Positions 8,842 to 18,040 of a DNA stretch of 64,000 nucleotides are shown in pieces. The DNA is from a bacterium (GTDB lineage: Bacteria > Verrucomicrobiota > Kiritimatiellia > CAIKKV01 > CAITUY01). The stretch is taken from positions 62,001 through 126,000 of the forward strand of contig JBAXWB010000002.1 of the NCBI GenBank assembly GCA_037128595.1, written 5' to 3'. The stretch's first letter is position 1, and the number at the start of each line of letters is the position of its first letter. The translations under genes and the position numbers were made by a program. Below the pieces are notes generated by a model that worked only from the letters and a program-made list of their open reading frames with translations, did not search any database and was not told the origin of the DNA.

Positions 8842-10302
8842 TTACGTCCCCTGGCTCGCATCTTTGCAGTCGGGTATTGGCGGCTTATAACTCACATCGC
8901 CACCATAGCGCTTCCAACTCTTATACAATTTCAGAAGAATGAAGAAGGCAGGAATACCAAAGGCAAGTTGCCACACCGGTATAAAGAAATAGGCCCGCTC
9001 CTTACCGACAAAGTGGCCCATGAGATCAAGGAATCCCCCTGCCAGACCACCCCCGACAATCCCCCCAACGGCTCGCCACACGGCATTAGTTGAACAAAAC
9101 TGTCCATACCGCTCCCTAGGCAAAAGCCTCATCAGCAGGGGCGGATCCCACGCAAAGGCCAATGCCGCCGCAGGGGCACCAAAGCAAAGGGAAAACGTCA
9201 TCGCAACCCAGAACGCCAACTCCGGAGTCGGGTGCCAGAACATCCAACTCAGACCTGCCGGAATGGTCAGCGTCAGACTTACAATAGAGGCAGCAATGAC
9301 CACCCGAATCGGATGATACCGGTCAGCCAGCCACCCCACCCCCAGCGTCAGAATCCCAACAACAATGCTCGTGGTACCGCCAATCTTGCCCATCTGAGCC
9401 AGATTCAAACCAATTGCCAGTGAGAAAAAGATACCGAAAGTGGCCGTACCACCCCCAATCGCGCCAATAAAAGAGCAAAACCATAAATACCAATAATGGC
9501 TATGGGAATGGCATTCCTTACCGTAAGTCTTGATCGCCGCAATCGGTCCCACCTGCCCCCCGACATACGGCGGCGGCGGAGGATACAGCCCTTCCTTGAC
9601 GTTGAAACACATCAATGTGAATCCCACGCCATAGAGGATCGCCGCACCAACGAAAATCTCTGTGGCATGCGTGCCTGCAAGCGGAAACACAAAGAAACTA
9701 TAGAGCGAGCCCGCCCCCAGGGAGATGATCCGGAACCACGACATGAATCGAGCCAGAAGATGCTCAGGCACGACATCATTGAATAAATACCAGAAGACTG
9801 AAGTCACGAAGGTGTTGAAAAACGTGAAGCACACCAGAAATACCCCGAACGTCCAGATCGCCACCCGGTTCGCCGTGATCGCCGTCGTCCCAATTTTGCT
9901 GTGGATCCAGAACCCGATCTGATCACCAAACGCCAGCCCGAACAGGCAGATCACCAGAAACGGTAACGAGGCCAGAATGAATGGAATCCGCCGCCCCCAA
10001 CGGCTGCGGAACCGGTCACTCTTGAAACTGATCACCGGATTCATCAGGGAATAGACGATTCCAGGGATGGTTCCCAGAATCAACCCCATCTCGGTATTGG
10101 TTGCCCCCAGCGCCTTGAACCGCAACGGCATGATGCTGGGGGTCACCGTCTCCATCAGCATATAGCAGAAGTCACCCCACAGCAGCCAGAAGCACAAGAC
10201 CGCCAGAGCCGGCTTGGTATAAGTCAGCGTGCCACAGTGATAAACCTTCCGGCCATTCTCTACCGTAAAATCCGTTTTTTTTTCGACATGACTGTCCATC
10301 AT
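8842..10302 (-). CDS. MFS sugar transporter (GPH-like)
   Basis: A 486-residue integral membrane protein with about twelve hydrophobic segments, starting at LAVLCFWLLWGDFCYMLME. The cytoplasmic loop FKSDRFRSRWGRRIPFI is the conserved MFS loop 2-3 motif (DRxRxxxGRR). A second copy-like loop, GWLADRYHPIRVVI, follows the midpoint. The fold and the DR..GRRRPFI-type motif fit the glycoside-pentoside-hexuronide (GPH) cation symporters and related sugar permeases. Its ATG overlaps the alpha-mannosidase stop (ATGA), making it the third gene of the FAD oxidoreductase - GH38 - transporter operon. It probably imports the oligosaccharide that the mannosidase cleaves. The cargo is inferred. Confidence 0.88.
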   Translation of the reverse strand: MMDSHVEKKTDFTVENGRKVYHCGTLTYTKPALAVLCFWLLWGDFCYMLMETVTPSIMPLRFKALGATNTEMGLILGTIPGIVYSLMNPVISFKSDRFRSRWGRRIPFILASLPFLVICLFGLAFGDQIGFWIHSKIGTTAITANRVAIWTFGVFLVCFTFFNTFVTSVFWYLFNDVVPEHLLARFMSWFRIISLGAGSLYSFFVFPLAGTHATEIFVGAAILYGVGFTLMCFNVKEGLYPPPPPYVGGQVGPIAAIKTYGKECHSHSHYWYLWFCSFIGAIGGGTATFGIFFSLAIGLNLAQMGKIGGTTSIVVGILTLGVGWLADRYHPIRVVIAASIVSLTLTIPAGLSWMFWHPTPELAFWVAMTFSLCFGAPAAALAFAWDPPLLMRLLPRERYGQFCSTNAVWRAVGGIVGGGLAGGFLDLMGHFVGKERAYFFIPVWQLAFGIPAFFILLKLYKSWKRYGGDVSYKPPIPDCKDASQGT

Positions 10303-12770
10303 GGTTTACCCGTTCCGGTTTCGACAATGGATGTGCGGGTTGCCTTCCAACGGCCACCCTGTTTTAGAAGGCGCCAACTTGCCAGGGTATTCGCCTTGAC
10401 GGCCCCCAACTGAATGGTCTGTCCAAGCCACGTCCAGGTCGCCACCGTTTTCTGGCCGGACGTCTCCTGAACTCTCAAAACCAACCCTTTGCCATCCTCG
10501 GCCCTTTTCAAAGCCAGAACCTGAAGCGAGGCTGGACTGAGCGACGCCAACGACCCCGTTTTCGGCAGCGGCCCTTGCTTGGCCGGAACCAGAACCGCCA
10601 CCGGTGGCTGCTCCAACGTCTGAGCCAGGAACGGGAGTTCCTTATTGCCGGGATTGATCAGAAAACGGAACTTCAACTCCCCGCAATCCACCGCAGGACG
10701 CCAGTCCTTCATCAGAGGCGGCCCACTGTGGGCGTACCCGCTGGAACGCACCACCGTGGCGCGCAACATTCCATCGGTACAGTCAAAACAATAGAGGCTA
10801 TCGCTGGCAAACCCGAAGGTCCCGGCCTTGCCAAAAGTCCGAACCCAGCGTCCGCCGGGCACCTCACCGCAGGGTTTGCGCCTGACCCGGGCACCGGGCA
10901 CCTCGAACTCAGCTTCGGTAGCACCCACCGGCATCACCAACTTGAGCCGGGCATACCGCTCATTCCAGAGAACGCGCGCCGACACCTCGACCGCATCCTG
11001 CCCACGGAAAAGTTGAAATGAAAGCTCAATCCATGATCGCGCGCCTGCAAGCCGGACCCACAATTTGGCACGCTCCGGTCCGGACTCCAGCGTCTCAACC
11101 GCCGCAATTTTCCAATGCTCCAGGACTTTCGAAAGATTTATGGTTTCAGGCTGACCTTCGGCGCCCCATGACCCCAATTGATCCTCCACCACAACGGCCG
11201 ACAACCCCTCTCCACCCAGCACGGGCTTCCCCTTGCGACCTATCTTGATGCCCTTGCCGCCGACCTTTGCCTGCACCTGATACAACCCGTTATCAATCAT
11301 GCCGGGTTTCCCGGCGCACACCGGGTTTGACGACTGGGGCTTCTCCGCGCCTTCCACCCATCCATACTCAAACACCTTCCACCCGAGCGGCGGCAACTCA
11401 ACCGGCACCACCACTCGCTTCCGCCAGGGTGCCCCCCAGTTGTCCAGGGCATTTTCATTGGCAACCACCTGAAACGGCAGGGCTCGCCCATCGGCATCCA
11501 GCACCCGCAGTGGAAGCTGGTCACCACGCCCCTTGTATTGGGCAATGTCACGGTAGTCCATACATGCTTCCCACTCCATATGCCCCTTGAACGGCCAGGG
11601 ATGGGGATTCCAAACCAGCACCGGTAACGCAGAGGGGAAATCGCCCTCCGGCTTTGCCACGCGGGTATCTACCTTCAGGGCCAGCGCATTCAGAGCGGAC
11701 AACTCAACCCGCTGGGACTGATGAAACGCCCCGCCCAGCCAGGCCAGTTGTTCATCATATGCCCGTTCAATACTGGAGCCGGGAAGAATGTCATGGAATG
11801 AATTGAATAACACGCTATCCCACGCCTCGCGCAAGTCCGCTGGCTTTTCATTCAGCGAACTGCGGATGACGGAGTCAGTCCGTTCAACGGAAGCCAGTAA
11901 TGCCTCGGTTTTGCGGTAGGCAAATTTAAATTTCGCCACAGAGGCATAGCATCCACGCAGAGTGAAATTCATTTCCCCGTGATGGATCGGCAATTCAGCC
12001 TTTTCCTGATGAAGCGCATCGAACAGACGGTGAAGCCCCGAATGCACCACGTTGACCTCAGGGTGCGCGGCCGCCCACCGGCGGATCTCCCGAACATGCA
12101 CGCGGCTCGGCCCTCCTCCATGGTCACCCAGTCCGTAAAAAATTCCCACATTCTTCAAATCACATTTGAGGGCCTCCTCCAGGGAGGCATCAAGCCGGGG
12201 TTGCATCTCCATGCGTTGCGTGCCGTACCACCCCACTGTGGGCCGATAGCCCATCACCCGTGACCCGCCCGGACCTTCCCACCAGAACGCCGGCTTGGCC
12301 AGCGGTAAAGTCCCCTCCATGGGCCGTGTGAAGGCAAACCCGGTGATGCCGGACTGCGCCATCACTTCCGGCAACCCGGCACAATGACCGAATGAATCCG
12401 CCGCCCAGGCAACCCGCGCTGTGAAACCGAAGCGGGATTTGAAATAGCTCTGCCCATGGGTAAAGAGACGGGCGAACGTCTCAGCGGCCGGCAGATTCGT
12501 GTCCGGCTGGATCACAGTGCCGCCCACCACATCCCAACGCCCGGCCTCGATGTACTTCAGAATACGCCGAAACGTCTTCGGGTCATGCTCCTCGATGAAT
12601 TGATAAATCGCCGATTCGCCCCGGACAAAAGTCAACTCATCGAATTCGTCCATCAGGTTTAAAATCGTCCGGCAGGTAATCAGCCCCTCGTTCATCCCCT
12701 CACGCCAGTCCCATAACCAGACGGGATCAAGATGAGCGTTTGCAATCAGGTGGAATGTTATTTTTTTCAT
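10299..12770 (-). CDS. GH38 alpha-mannosidase
   Basis: An 823-residue enzyme without a signal peptide, hence cytoplasmic. The catalytic (beta/alpha) domain opens with the zinc site HAHLDPVWLW (H13, D15) and has the nucleophile Asp125 in AWAADSFGHCAGLPE. A further zinc-site segment, LFNSFHDILPGSS, lies near residue 320, and the C-terminal half is the usual beta-sandwich array. Family members remove alpha-linked mannose, retaining configuration. Six bases separate it from the FAD oxidoreductase upstream and it overlaps the transporter downstream, so the three form one operon. All catalytic residues I can place are intact. Confidence 0.93.
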   Translation of the reverse strand: MKKITFHLIANAHLDPVWLWDWREGMNEGLITCRTILNLMDEFDELTFVRGESAIYQFIEEHDPKTFRRILKYIEAGRWDVVGGTVIQPDTNLPAAETFARLFTHGQSYFKSRFGFTARVAWAADSFGHCAGLPEVMAQSGITGFAFTRPMEGTLPLAKPAFWWEGPGGSRVMGYRPTVGWYGTQRMEMQPRLDASLEEALKCDLKNVGIFYGLGDHGGGPSRVHVREIRRWAAAHPEVNVVHSGLHRLFDALHQEKAELPIHHGEMNFTLRGCYASVAKFKFAYRKTEALLASVERTDSVIRSSLNEKPADLREAWDSVLFNSFHDILPGSSIERAYDEQLAWLGGAFHQSQRVELSALNALALKVDTRVAKPEGDFPSALPVLVWNPHPWPFKGHMEWEACMDYRDIAQYKGRGDQLPLRVLDADGRALPFQVVANENALDNWGAPWRKRVVVPVELPPLGWKVFEYGWVEGAEKPQSSNPVCAGKPGMIDNGLYQVQAKVGGKGIKIGRKGKPVLGGEGLSAVVVEDQLGSWGAEGQPETINLSKVLEHWKIAAVETLESGPERAKLWVRLAGARSWIELSFQLFRGQDAVEVSARVLWNERYARLKLVMPVGATEAEFEVPGARVRRKPCGEVPGGRWVRTFGKAGTFGFASDSLYCFDCTDGMLRATVVRSSGYAHSGPPLMKDWRPAVDCGELKFRFLINPGNKELPFLAQTLEQPPVAVLVPAKQGPLPKTGSLASLSPASLQVLALKRAEDGKGLVLRVQETSGQKTVATWTWLGQTIQLGAVKANTLASWRLLKQGGRWKATRTSIVETGTGKP

Positions 12771-12776
12771 GGGGTA

Positions 12777-14111
12777 TTATGTCGTTTTTGAAGTATTGGG
12801 CAGGCAAGCGCCGGCTTTTACCAACTCCGCCTGTAATTTGGAAACATCCAGTTCCCTCGGTGTCACCCCTTGAGCCGCCGCCATCGCGGCCGCCATCCCC
12901 GCCGCCTGACCGGTAATGAAACAGCCGGGCATCACCCGGATCGAACCTAGCATAAGCCGGTCCACGCTGATGCAACGTCCCGCAACAAGGACATTGTCAA
13001 GCCCGCGGGGAACCAGACTCCGATAGGGAATGCCGTAACTTTCCCCTGGCTTATACCGCATCTCCGCAAACTCCTTTTCAAACCGCTTGTATTCCGTCTC
13101 ATCGTTGGGCCGTGTCACATGAATATCGATCGGATAACAATAGCGGCCGATTTCATCGGCAAAAACCGCCCTCGACGTGAAATCGCCCACGTTCAACATA
13201 TAGTCACCCATGATCCGCCGGGTCTCACGCACCCCCAACACGGCACCGGTTGAGACCAGTTTCATTCGGGAGAACCCAGCCACGTACTGATGATAGTAAT
13301 TCTGATACTCCATCATCATCTGGCGCCCCCCAACCATCGCCTGAGTCAGTGAGCGCTCATCCGTCGCATCCACCCCGAACGCATGTCCGACATTCCCTCC
13401 CCCGAGTCCTTCTGAAATCTTCCAGATGCCAGGCAGATGCTTGTCGCAGTGTTGGAACACTCCGGCACGATAGGCTTCTTCAATCCGGGCCCCTTGCGGC
13501 ACCTCCCAGATTACCTTGTCAAAATCAACATCGGCCCAGATCGAGCAAAGCGTGCCGGGCATCAACTGCCCCTGGTCATCCCCTTTTTCAAAGGAGGCCC
13601 CCGCCTGCACAGCCAGATCCCCGTCACCAGTGGCATCAATAAACTGTTTGGCCTGTACAGCAAAGAGGCCGCTCTTCCCCCAGAGAATGGCCCGGCTGAC
13701 CGTTCCCCCTTCAGCCTCCACCCCGATCAAGTGTGTGTGAAAGGAGAAGGTTACCCCCGACTCGATGATCATCTCGTCATAGACCCGCTTCAAGACCTCG
13801 ACTCGAATCGTATAGCCACTGGTACGATCCTCCCCCGGTTTCCTCCGGGGCGTCCCCTCCGCAGCAATCAACCGATCCAATAGGTGTTCCCCAAATCCCG
13901 CAGCCAGAAAGGTGACTCCATCACCAAACTGCATGAATGCCGGCACCAGCCCGGATGTGCCCATCCCGCCAAAACAGCCCTGCCCTTCGGCAAGAAAGAC
14001 ACTGGCTCCCTGCCGGGCTGCCTGCCAGGCGGCAGCACAGCCAGCTGGCCCGCCCCCTGCAACAAAAACATCCACCTCATGTCGAACAGGCACTTCACGC
14101 TGAAATTTCAT
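12777..14111 (-). CDS. FAD-dependent oxidoreductase (FAD_oxidored family)
   Basis: A 444-residue flavoprotein. The dinucleotide-binding motif is VFVAGGGPAGCAAAWQAARQ at residues ~15-34, followed by CFGGMGTSG. The second FAD contact is FIDATGDGDLAVQAGA, and the C-terminus has the closing block LVAGRCISVDRLMLGSIRVM and GQAAGMAAAMA. These features place it in PF12831, a family abundant in glycan-utilisation loci of PVC and Bacteroidota bacteria but with poorly known reactions. It is first in the operon with GH38 and MFS genes and has a TATAGT-type promoter about 70 bases upstream. A homologue sits at the right edge of the window. A sugar or sugar-derivative oxidation is a guess. Confidence 0.88.
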   Translation of the reverse strand: MKFQREVPVRHEVDVFVAGGGPAGCAAAWQAARQGASVFLAEGQGCFGGMGTSGLVPAFMQFGDGVTFLAAGFGEHLLDRLIAAEGTPRRKPGEDRTSGYTIRVEVLKRVYDEMIIESGVTFSFHTHLIGVEAEGGTVSRAILWGKSGLFAVQAKQFIDATGDGDLAVQAGASFEKGDDQGQLMPGTLCSIWADVDFDKVIWEVPQGARIEEAYRAGVFQHCDKHLPGIWKISEGLGGGNVGHAFGVDATDERSLTQAMVGGRQMMMEYQNYYHQYVAGFSRMKLVSTGAVLGVRETRRIMGDYMLNVGDFTSRAVFADEIGRYCYPIDIHVTRPNDETEYKRFEKEFAEMRYKPGESYGIPYRSLVPRGLDNVLVAGRCISVDRLMLGSIRVMPGCFITGQAAGMAAAMAAAQGVTPRELDVSKLQAELVKAGACLPNTSKTT

Positions 14112-14179
14112 TCCATCACACTCCTTTTATATAACCCAGGAAACAGTCACGGCAATCACTCCGGAATTACACGCTACAC

Positions 14180-14208
14180 ACTATATAGTTTTTAACGAAA
14201 ACAATCAA
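14180..14208 (-). promoter_or_regulatory. Promoter of the FAD oxidoreductase-GH38-MFS operon
   Basis: On the minus strand, TTGATT (14203-14208) and TATAGT (14180-14185) are separated by exactly 17 bases. The -10 lies within the perfect palindrome ACTATATAGT (14180-14189), also found at 19845. The other ~200 bases of this gap hold no gene, only a hairpin at 14260. Confidence 0.65.
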
Positions 14209-14259
14209 CATAAAGGCGGGTGGATCAACCACTGGCAACGGAATCAGAATCTCCCCTGC

Positions 14260-14277
14260 TTGGCCCACACGGGCCAA
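14260..14277 (-). terminator. Hairpin downstream of the 949-kb-side glycosidase gene, possible terminator
   Basis: TTGGCCC and GGGCCAA form a perfect seven-base stem around ACAC, about 42 bases past the stop of the glycosidase gene that ends at 14319. No T-run follows on the minus strand, so it is at best a weak terminator. Confidence 0.3.
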
Positions 14278-14318
14278 CAACGTCTTGAACGCGCGATGCT
14301 TCATGCGGGAACTTCCCC

Positions 14319-17177
14319 TCAGGGCTTAAAATGGTCCTCACCCGCCAGTAGGCCGGTCAGAATCGGACGGGTTCCCAGTTCAGAAGTAATCGCCCCCTCT
14401 GCATCAACCACACGGATAAGGATATCACCTTCGCGCGCCAAACTGTTCTCGGGCGTATTGACGGTAAAATGCAGCGGATTATCCTTGGCTTGAGCCACTG
14501 TCCATAACGGCGGGGCAAGCAAGGTGACGCGTTGGGGCTCAGCCGTACCGGAGAGTTCAACAACACCGGGTGCGCCGCGCATCAACCGGACGGGAGCCGT
14601 GACGATCTTGAGCGGCGATTCACCAAGTGTCTCCGGCAGAGTCGCCGGACCCTTAAACGCCAGCAACAGCGGATCGGCGCAAACGGTGAGGCCAATCCCC
14701 TTCCCTCCCGCCTGCATGACAGTGCGGCGGCCATCAATATGAATCACCGTAACCTCCTTCACTCCAGGCAACGGCAGAAAGAGGTCGGCCCGACCTTTGC
14801 CGCGCCAAAGGGTGACGAAGCACTCACCGGCAGGATTGCGGAAAAGGCACGCATACGTGCCGTCAGCCCAAGTCTTCTCGGCCGTGAACTTTTTATCGAG
14901 AATGCCGTTCATCAGGTTGTAGCAACACACCCCGTCGAGGCGGACGGCGTACTTGCAGTAGCGGCTGTCGAACATGTTGAACGAATCGCCGCTGGTGCCC
15001 AGGGCCTTGCCATCGGGATCCGGGTAAAGGTAGTCGAACCAGCCGATGTTCACCCCTCCGGCGGCGAAGAAGGCGGCAAACTTGCGAATCATGTCGCCGG
15101 AGATGTGTTGTCGGGTTAGACCCTGACTGTTGAGCCCGATCTCGGTTGACCAGATCGGCTTCTCACACTTGTACTTTTTCATCAGCGCCTGGTAGTCCTT
15201 GATCGACTGGCGAACACTTTCCGGGGTCTCGTAGACATGGAAGTCGTAGACGTCGCCGATCTCACCGTAGCCGGCCTGGAACCATTCCTCGATGGGCGGC
15301 ACCGAGGTGGGAATGACAACGGTCTCGGGAGCGACCTTCTTGACCTCATCGTAGGCGATCTTGTACGCCTTCATCACCGTCTTGAGGTGCTCACCAGTGA
15401 TGTTCGGTTCATTGCCGAAGACCACACCGAGCGGCTTCTGCGGGTAGGCGCCGTTCTTGGCAAAGTAATCCTGCACCGCCTTGCGGATAGTCGCCTCGTC
15501 GGTCCACTTCTCCCAGTCCTTACCCTTACGCTCGATCGAACCGACGTTGGCGCCGCAGCCGGTGACCACCCCCGCGCCCAACTCCTTGCACAGGTTCATG
15601 TTGTTGTCGCCCCACAGACCGATCCAACGCACACCGAGGCGATCGGCAAGGCGGATGTACTCGCCAATGCGTCCGTCCCAGTTACGCGAGTTGAAGGGAA
15701 TCTTAGCGGGCGGAAACGACTTGGTCGCGGCGATCGGCAGGGTGGCGAAGCCCGAGCTGTTTTTAAACGGCTCGTTATCGGACAGCGGCACCTGCGCATG
15801 AAATTCGTAGTAGCGCCCCATTTCCAGCGGCACCGCAGCAAGATCCACGCTGGCCTCGTAGCGGAAACGGGTCTTGTTCTTGCCATTGGCTTTCACCGTC
15901 ACAGTCCCTGGTGCAGCCTGCTCACCCCCCCAGTAGTCGCGCACCGACCAGGTCACCACCTGCTCAGCCTCACTCAACGCACGGGTAGACTCAACGCTGA
16001 TCGTGTAGGCGCGACGATCCTCCGGCTTGAATAGATTACCCAGGGCCGCCGTGGCAAGGACGATGCGGTCAACGGCGGGCAACTTTTTGGTGGTATCCAG
16101 CGGTTTCACGGCCAGATCGTCGAGACGGAACGTGCCGACGGTCTTGTTGATCCGAGCGACCAGACGACCCGCCGTGGTCTGAAGGGGCGTTCGCACCTGT
16201 TTCTTCACCACCTGCCAGGGCTTCTGGCCGTAGGGAGTGGCAATCTCCATTGTCTCAATGACTTTGCCGGAGGCATCGATCGCCTCAAAGTGGAGCGAAC
16301 CGCAGTAGGATGCATCGGGCGATTCGAGATCAACCGACATTGCGGCTGAGATTTCCCACACACCGGGGACAACCGGGAAAATGGCCGTTGTCGCCGAACA
16401 GGGATTCTCGCGTTCGGCCTTGACTCGTTCAAGCGCCAGGGAGTTGGCCCCCTTAAAGGCATCCTTGGCCACCTTCACCGTGCCTTCAGACTTCCATCCG
16501 GCTGGCAAGACATTGGAGTCCTCAAAACCGCAACTCCAATCGGTGGTGCCGGAACGCACTGTGGCAACAAGACCGGCCACCCAAATCGTAGTCGTTTGCT
16601 TCTTCTGACCGGTAAGAATGCTGACCGACTGCAACTGGCCGTTCCACCCATCGGGCTTGCCCTTGAGTCCGCCCCAAGACTGGTACTGGGCGACCCCCTG
16701 CACCGCCTCGGCGGTACCGCGTTTTTCAAAGAAGCGGGCAATCGGAAAACTGACCAGACGCCAGTCGTCGGACACCGGATCCAACTTAAGCTTGATCTGA
16801 TGACACCGGCCACCACCGTCGCCCAGGCGCAACGTCAGCCCGCCAAGGCCCGGGGCCTTGAGCCAGAACGAAACACTTTCAACCTCCAGCTTCATCGCCT
16901 TCACATTGCGGCTCATGTCGCAATACATGCCGCCACCGGTGAGGTCTGCCGTCAGGCGCAGACTGGGTTTGCCGTCCTTGTTCACCGCCGGGTCCGCCAC
17001 CAGCGACACCTTGGCCCCGGGGAACTCAGCGCCATTGTTGGCGCCCCAGCCTTTGGCTGGATTGGTGCTGTCAATCAGCGGAATGTCCTCGGCTTGCAGT
17101 GTCGCCATCGCCAAAAGGAGAAATGCCCCAAGAGCAATACCGGCGTGTCGTCGGGCGGAGATTTTTAAAAGGGACAT
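14319..17177 (-). CDS. Large secreted multidomain glycosidase (clan GH-A type)
   Basis: A 952-residue exported enzyme. Residues 1-29 are a signal peptide. Two carbohydrate-binding-like beta-sandwiches follow (~30-210, and ~215-355 ending TFRLDDLAVKP), then a linker sandwich (~370-490). A TIM barrel (~500-760) carries the acid/base Glu590 in VFGNEPNITG and the nucleophile Glu679 in IWSTEIGLNSQG, the two-Glu arrangement of clan GH-A. C-terminal beta domains end the protein. It is closely similar in plan to the 1266-residue protein at 21929 (shared N-terminal motif GW.xNNGxEFxGAK and TEIGLNSQGL versus TELGLNCQGL). It follows the SGNH esterase gene by two bases. The GH family is unassigned; GH39- or GH5-like are candidates. 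Confidence 0.8.
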   Translation of the reverse strand: MSLLKISARRHAGIALGAFLLLAMATLQAEDIPLIDSTNPAKGWGANNGAEFPGAKVSLVADPAVNKDGKPSLRLTADLTGGGMYCDMSRNVKAMKLEVESVSFWLKAPGLGGLTLRLGDGGGRCHQIKLKLDPVSDDWRLVSFPIARFFEKRGTAEAVQGVAQYQSWGGLKGKPDGWNGQLQSVSILTGQKKQTTTIWVAGLVATVRSGTTDWSCGFEDSNVLPAGWKSEGTVKVAKDAFKGANSLALERVKAERENPCSATTAIFPVVPGVWEISAAMSVDLESPDASYCGSLHFEAIDASGKVIETMEIATPYGQKPWQVVKKQVRTPLQTTAGRLVARINKTVGTFRLDDLAVKPLDTTKKLPAVDRIVLATAALGNLFKPEDRRAYTISVESTRALSEAEQVVTWSVRDYWGGEQAAPGTVTVKANGKNKTRFRYEASVDLAAVPLEMGRYYEFHAQVPLSDNEPFKNSSGFATLPIAATKSFPPAKIPFNSRNWDGRIGEYIRLADRLGVRWIGLWGDNNMNLCKELGAGVVTGCGANVGSIERKGKDWEKWTDEATIRKAVQDYFAKNGAYPQKPLGVVFGNEPNITGEHLKTVMKAYKIAYDEVKKVAPETVVIPTSVPPIEEWFQAGYGEIGDVYDFHVYETPESVRQSIKDYQALMKKYKCEKPIWSTEIGLNSQGLTRQHISGDMIRKFAAFFAAGGVNIGWFDYLYPDPDGKALGTSGDSFNMFDSRYCKYAVRLDGVCCYNLMNGILDKKFTAEKTWADGTYACLFRNPAGECFVTLWRGKGRADLFLPLPGVKEVTVIHIDGRRTVMQAGGKGIGLTVCADPLLLAFKGPATLPETLGESPLKIVTAPVRLMRGAPGVVELSGTAEPQRVTLLAPPLWTVAQAKDNPLHFTVNTPENSLAREGDILIRVVDAEGAITSELGTRPILTGLLAGEDHFKP

Positions 17178-17179
17178 GG

Positions 17180-17929
17180 TTACTCGGCCTTCTGTGTTGC
17201 CATTTTGGCCTCAACACTCCTCACCACCTCTGACGCCAGCACAGCAGACCCCCCGGGGGCAAAGTGAACGTCACCCGGGCGCAGAAACTCCTTCCACCGG
17301 GGAAGGATGGCGGAATACAAATCACAGATAGCAACCCCATTGGCCTTCATTACTTCCAAAGCGGCCGCATTGCGCGGAGGAATAAAATCAAAGAGCCTTC
17401 CTGTCGTGACCTCTGGAATGGGAGTCGTCGTCGCAAAAATCAGGCTCGCACCCGTCGGCTTCAGCAAGTTGATGATCTTCTGGAGATTATTGGTATACGC
17501 CTCGATACTGGTGGCCGGATGCGCCCCCTCCCTTGTCTGAGCCACCTTCCCCTCGCTGTCATACAACTTCGCATCATGGACTCCGAAGTTGAACACCACC
17601 ACATCCCATCGACCCGTTCCAACCCAGCTTTTCACACCTGCCACGCCGGTTCCAGTCGCCGAACCGTTCACAGGAATCCGGTGGACATTGGCTTTCCCCT
17701 GGAGAAGCGCCCGGACCGGCAGGGTATAGGCGATGGAGATCGAGTCGCCAATCAGCAGGACACGCGGCAAGCCGGGAACATCCTTGATTTTCGCCATGGC
17801 ATTGTTCTGGGGAACGGCCGCATCCGCCACCGTTTCACCGGTATTCATGCCATTGGTTTCCTGGGCGACGGCGACAGAACCGGCGCATACCAGGGTTGTC
17901 ATGAGAAAGGTTGTTAGCACAGATTTCAT
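17180..17929 (-). CDS. Secreted SGNH/GDSL-type esterase
   Basis: A 249-residue exported hydrolase. The start at 17929 is chosen because AGGAG sits four bases upstream and the N-terminus then reads as a clean signal peptide (MKSVLTTFLMTTLVCAGSVAVAQ); an earlier in-frame ATG at 18013 would bury it. Block I is LLIGDSISIAY with the nucleophile Ser63, NFGVHDAKLYD resembles block III, and DVHFAPGGSAVLA supplies the Asp and His of block V. It should deacylate a glycan (acetyl or similar ester). It is two bases upstream of the large glycosidase gene, so esterase and glycosidase are made together and probably act on the same polymer. Confidence 0.85.
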   Translation of the reverse strand: MKSVLTTFLMTTLVCAGSVAVAQETNGMNTGETVADAAVPQNNAMAKIKDVPGLPRVLLIGDSISIAYTLPVRALLQGKANVHRIPVNGSATGTGVAGVKSWVGTGRWDVVVFNFGVHDAKLYDSEGKVAQTREGAHPATSIEAYTNNLQKIINLLKPTGASLIFATTTPIPEVTTGRLFDFIPPRNAAALEVMKANGVAICDLYSAILPRWKEFLRPGDVHFAPGGSAVLASEVVRSVEAKMATQKAE

Positions 17930-18040
17930 AAGTCTCCTCTTTCTATTCACCGTTCCTCCAAACACAACTTCTGGAATTGTCTCCTTGGCCGGCGTCATGT
18001 TTCTTACGCGCACTTCCTTGATAAAGATTCGAGATTCCCG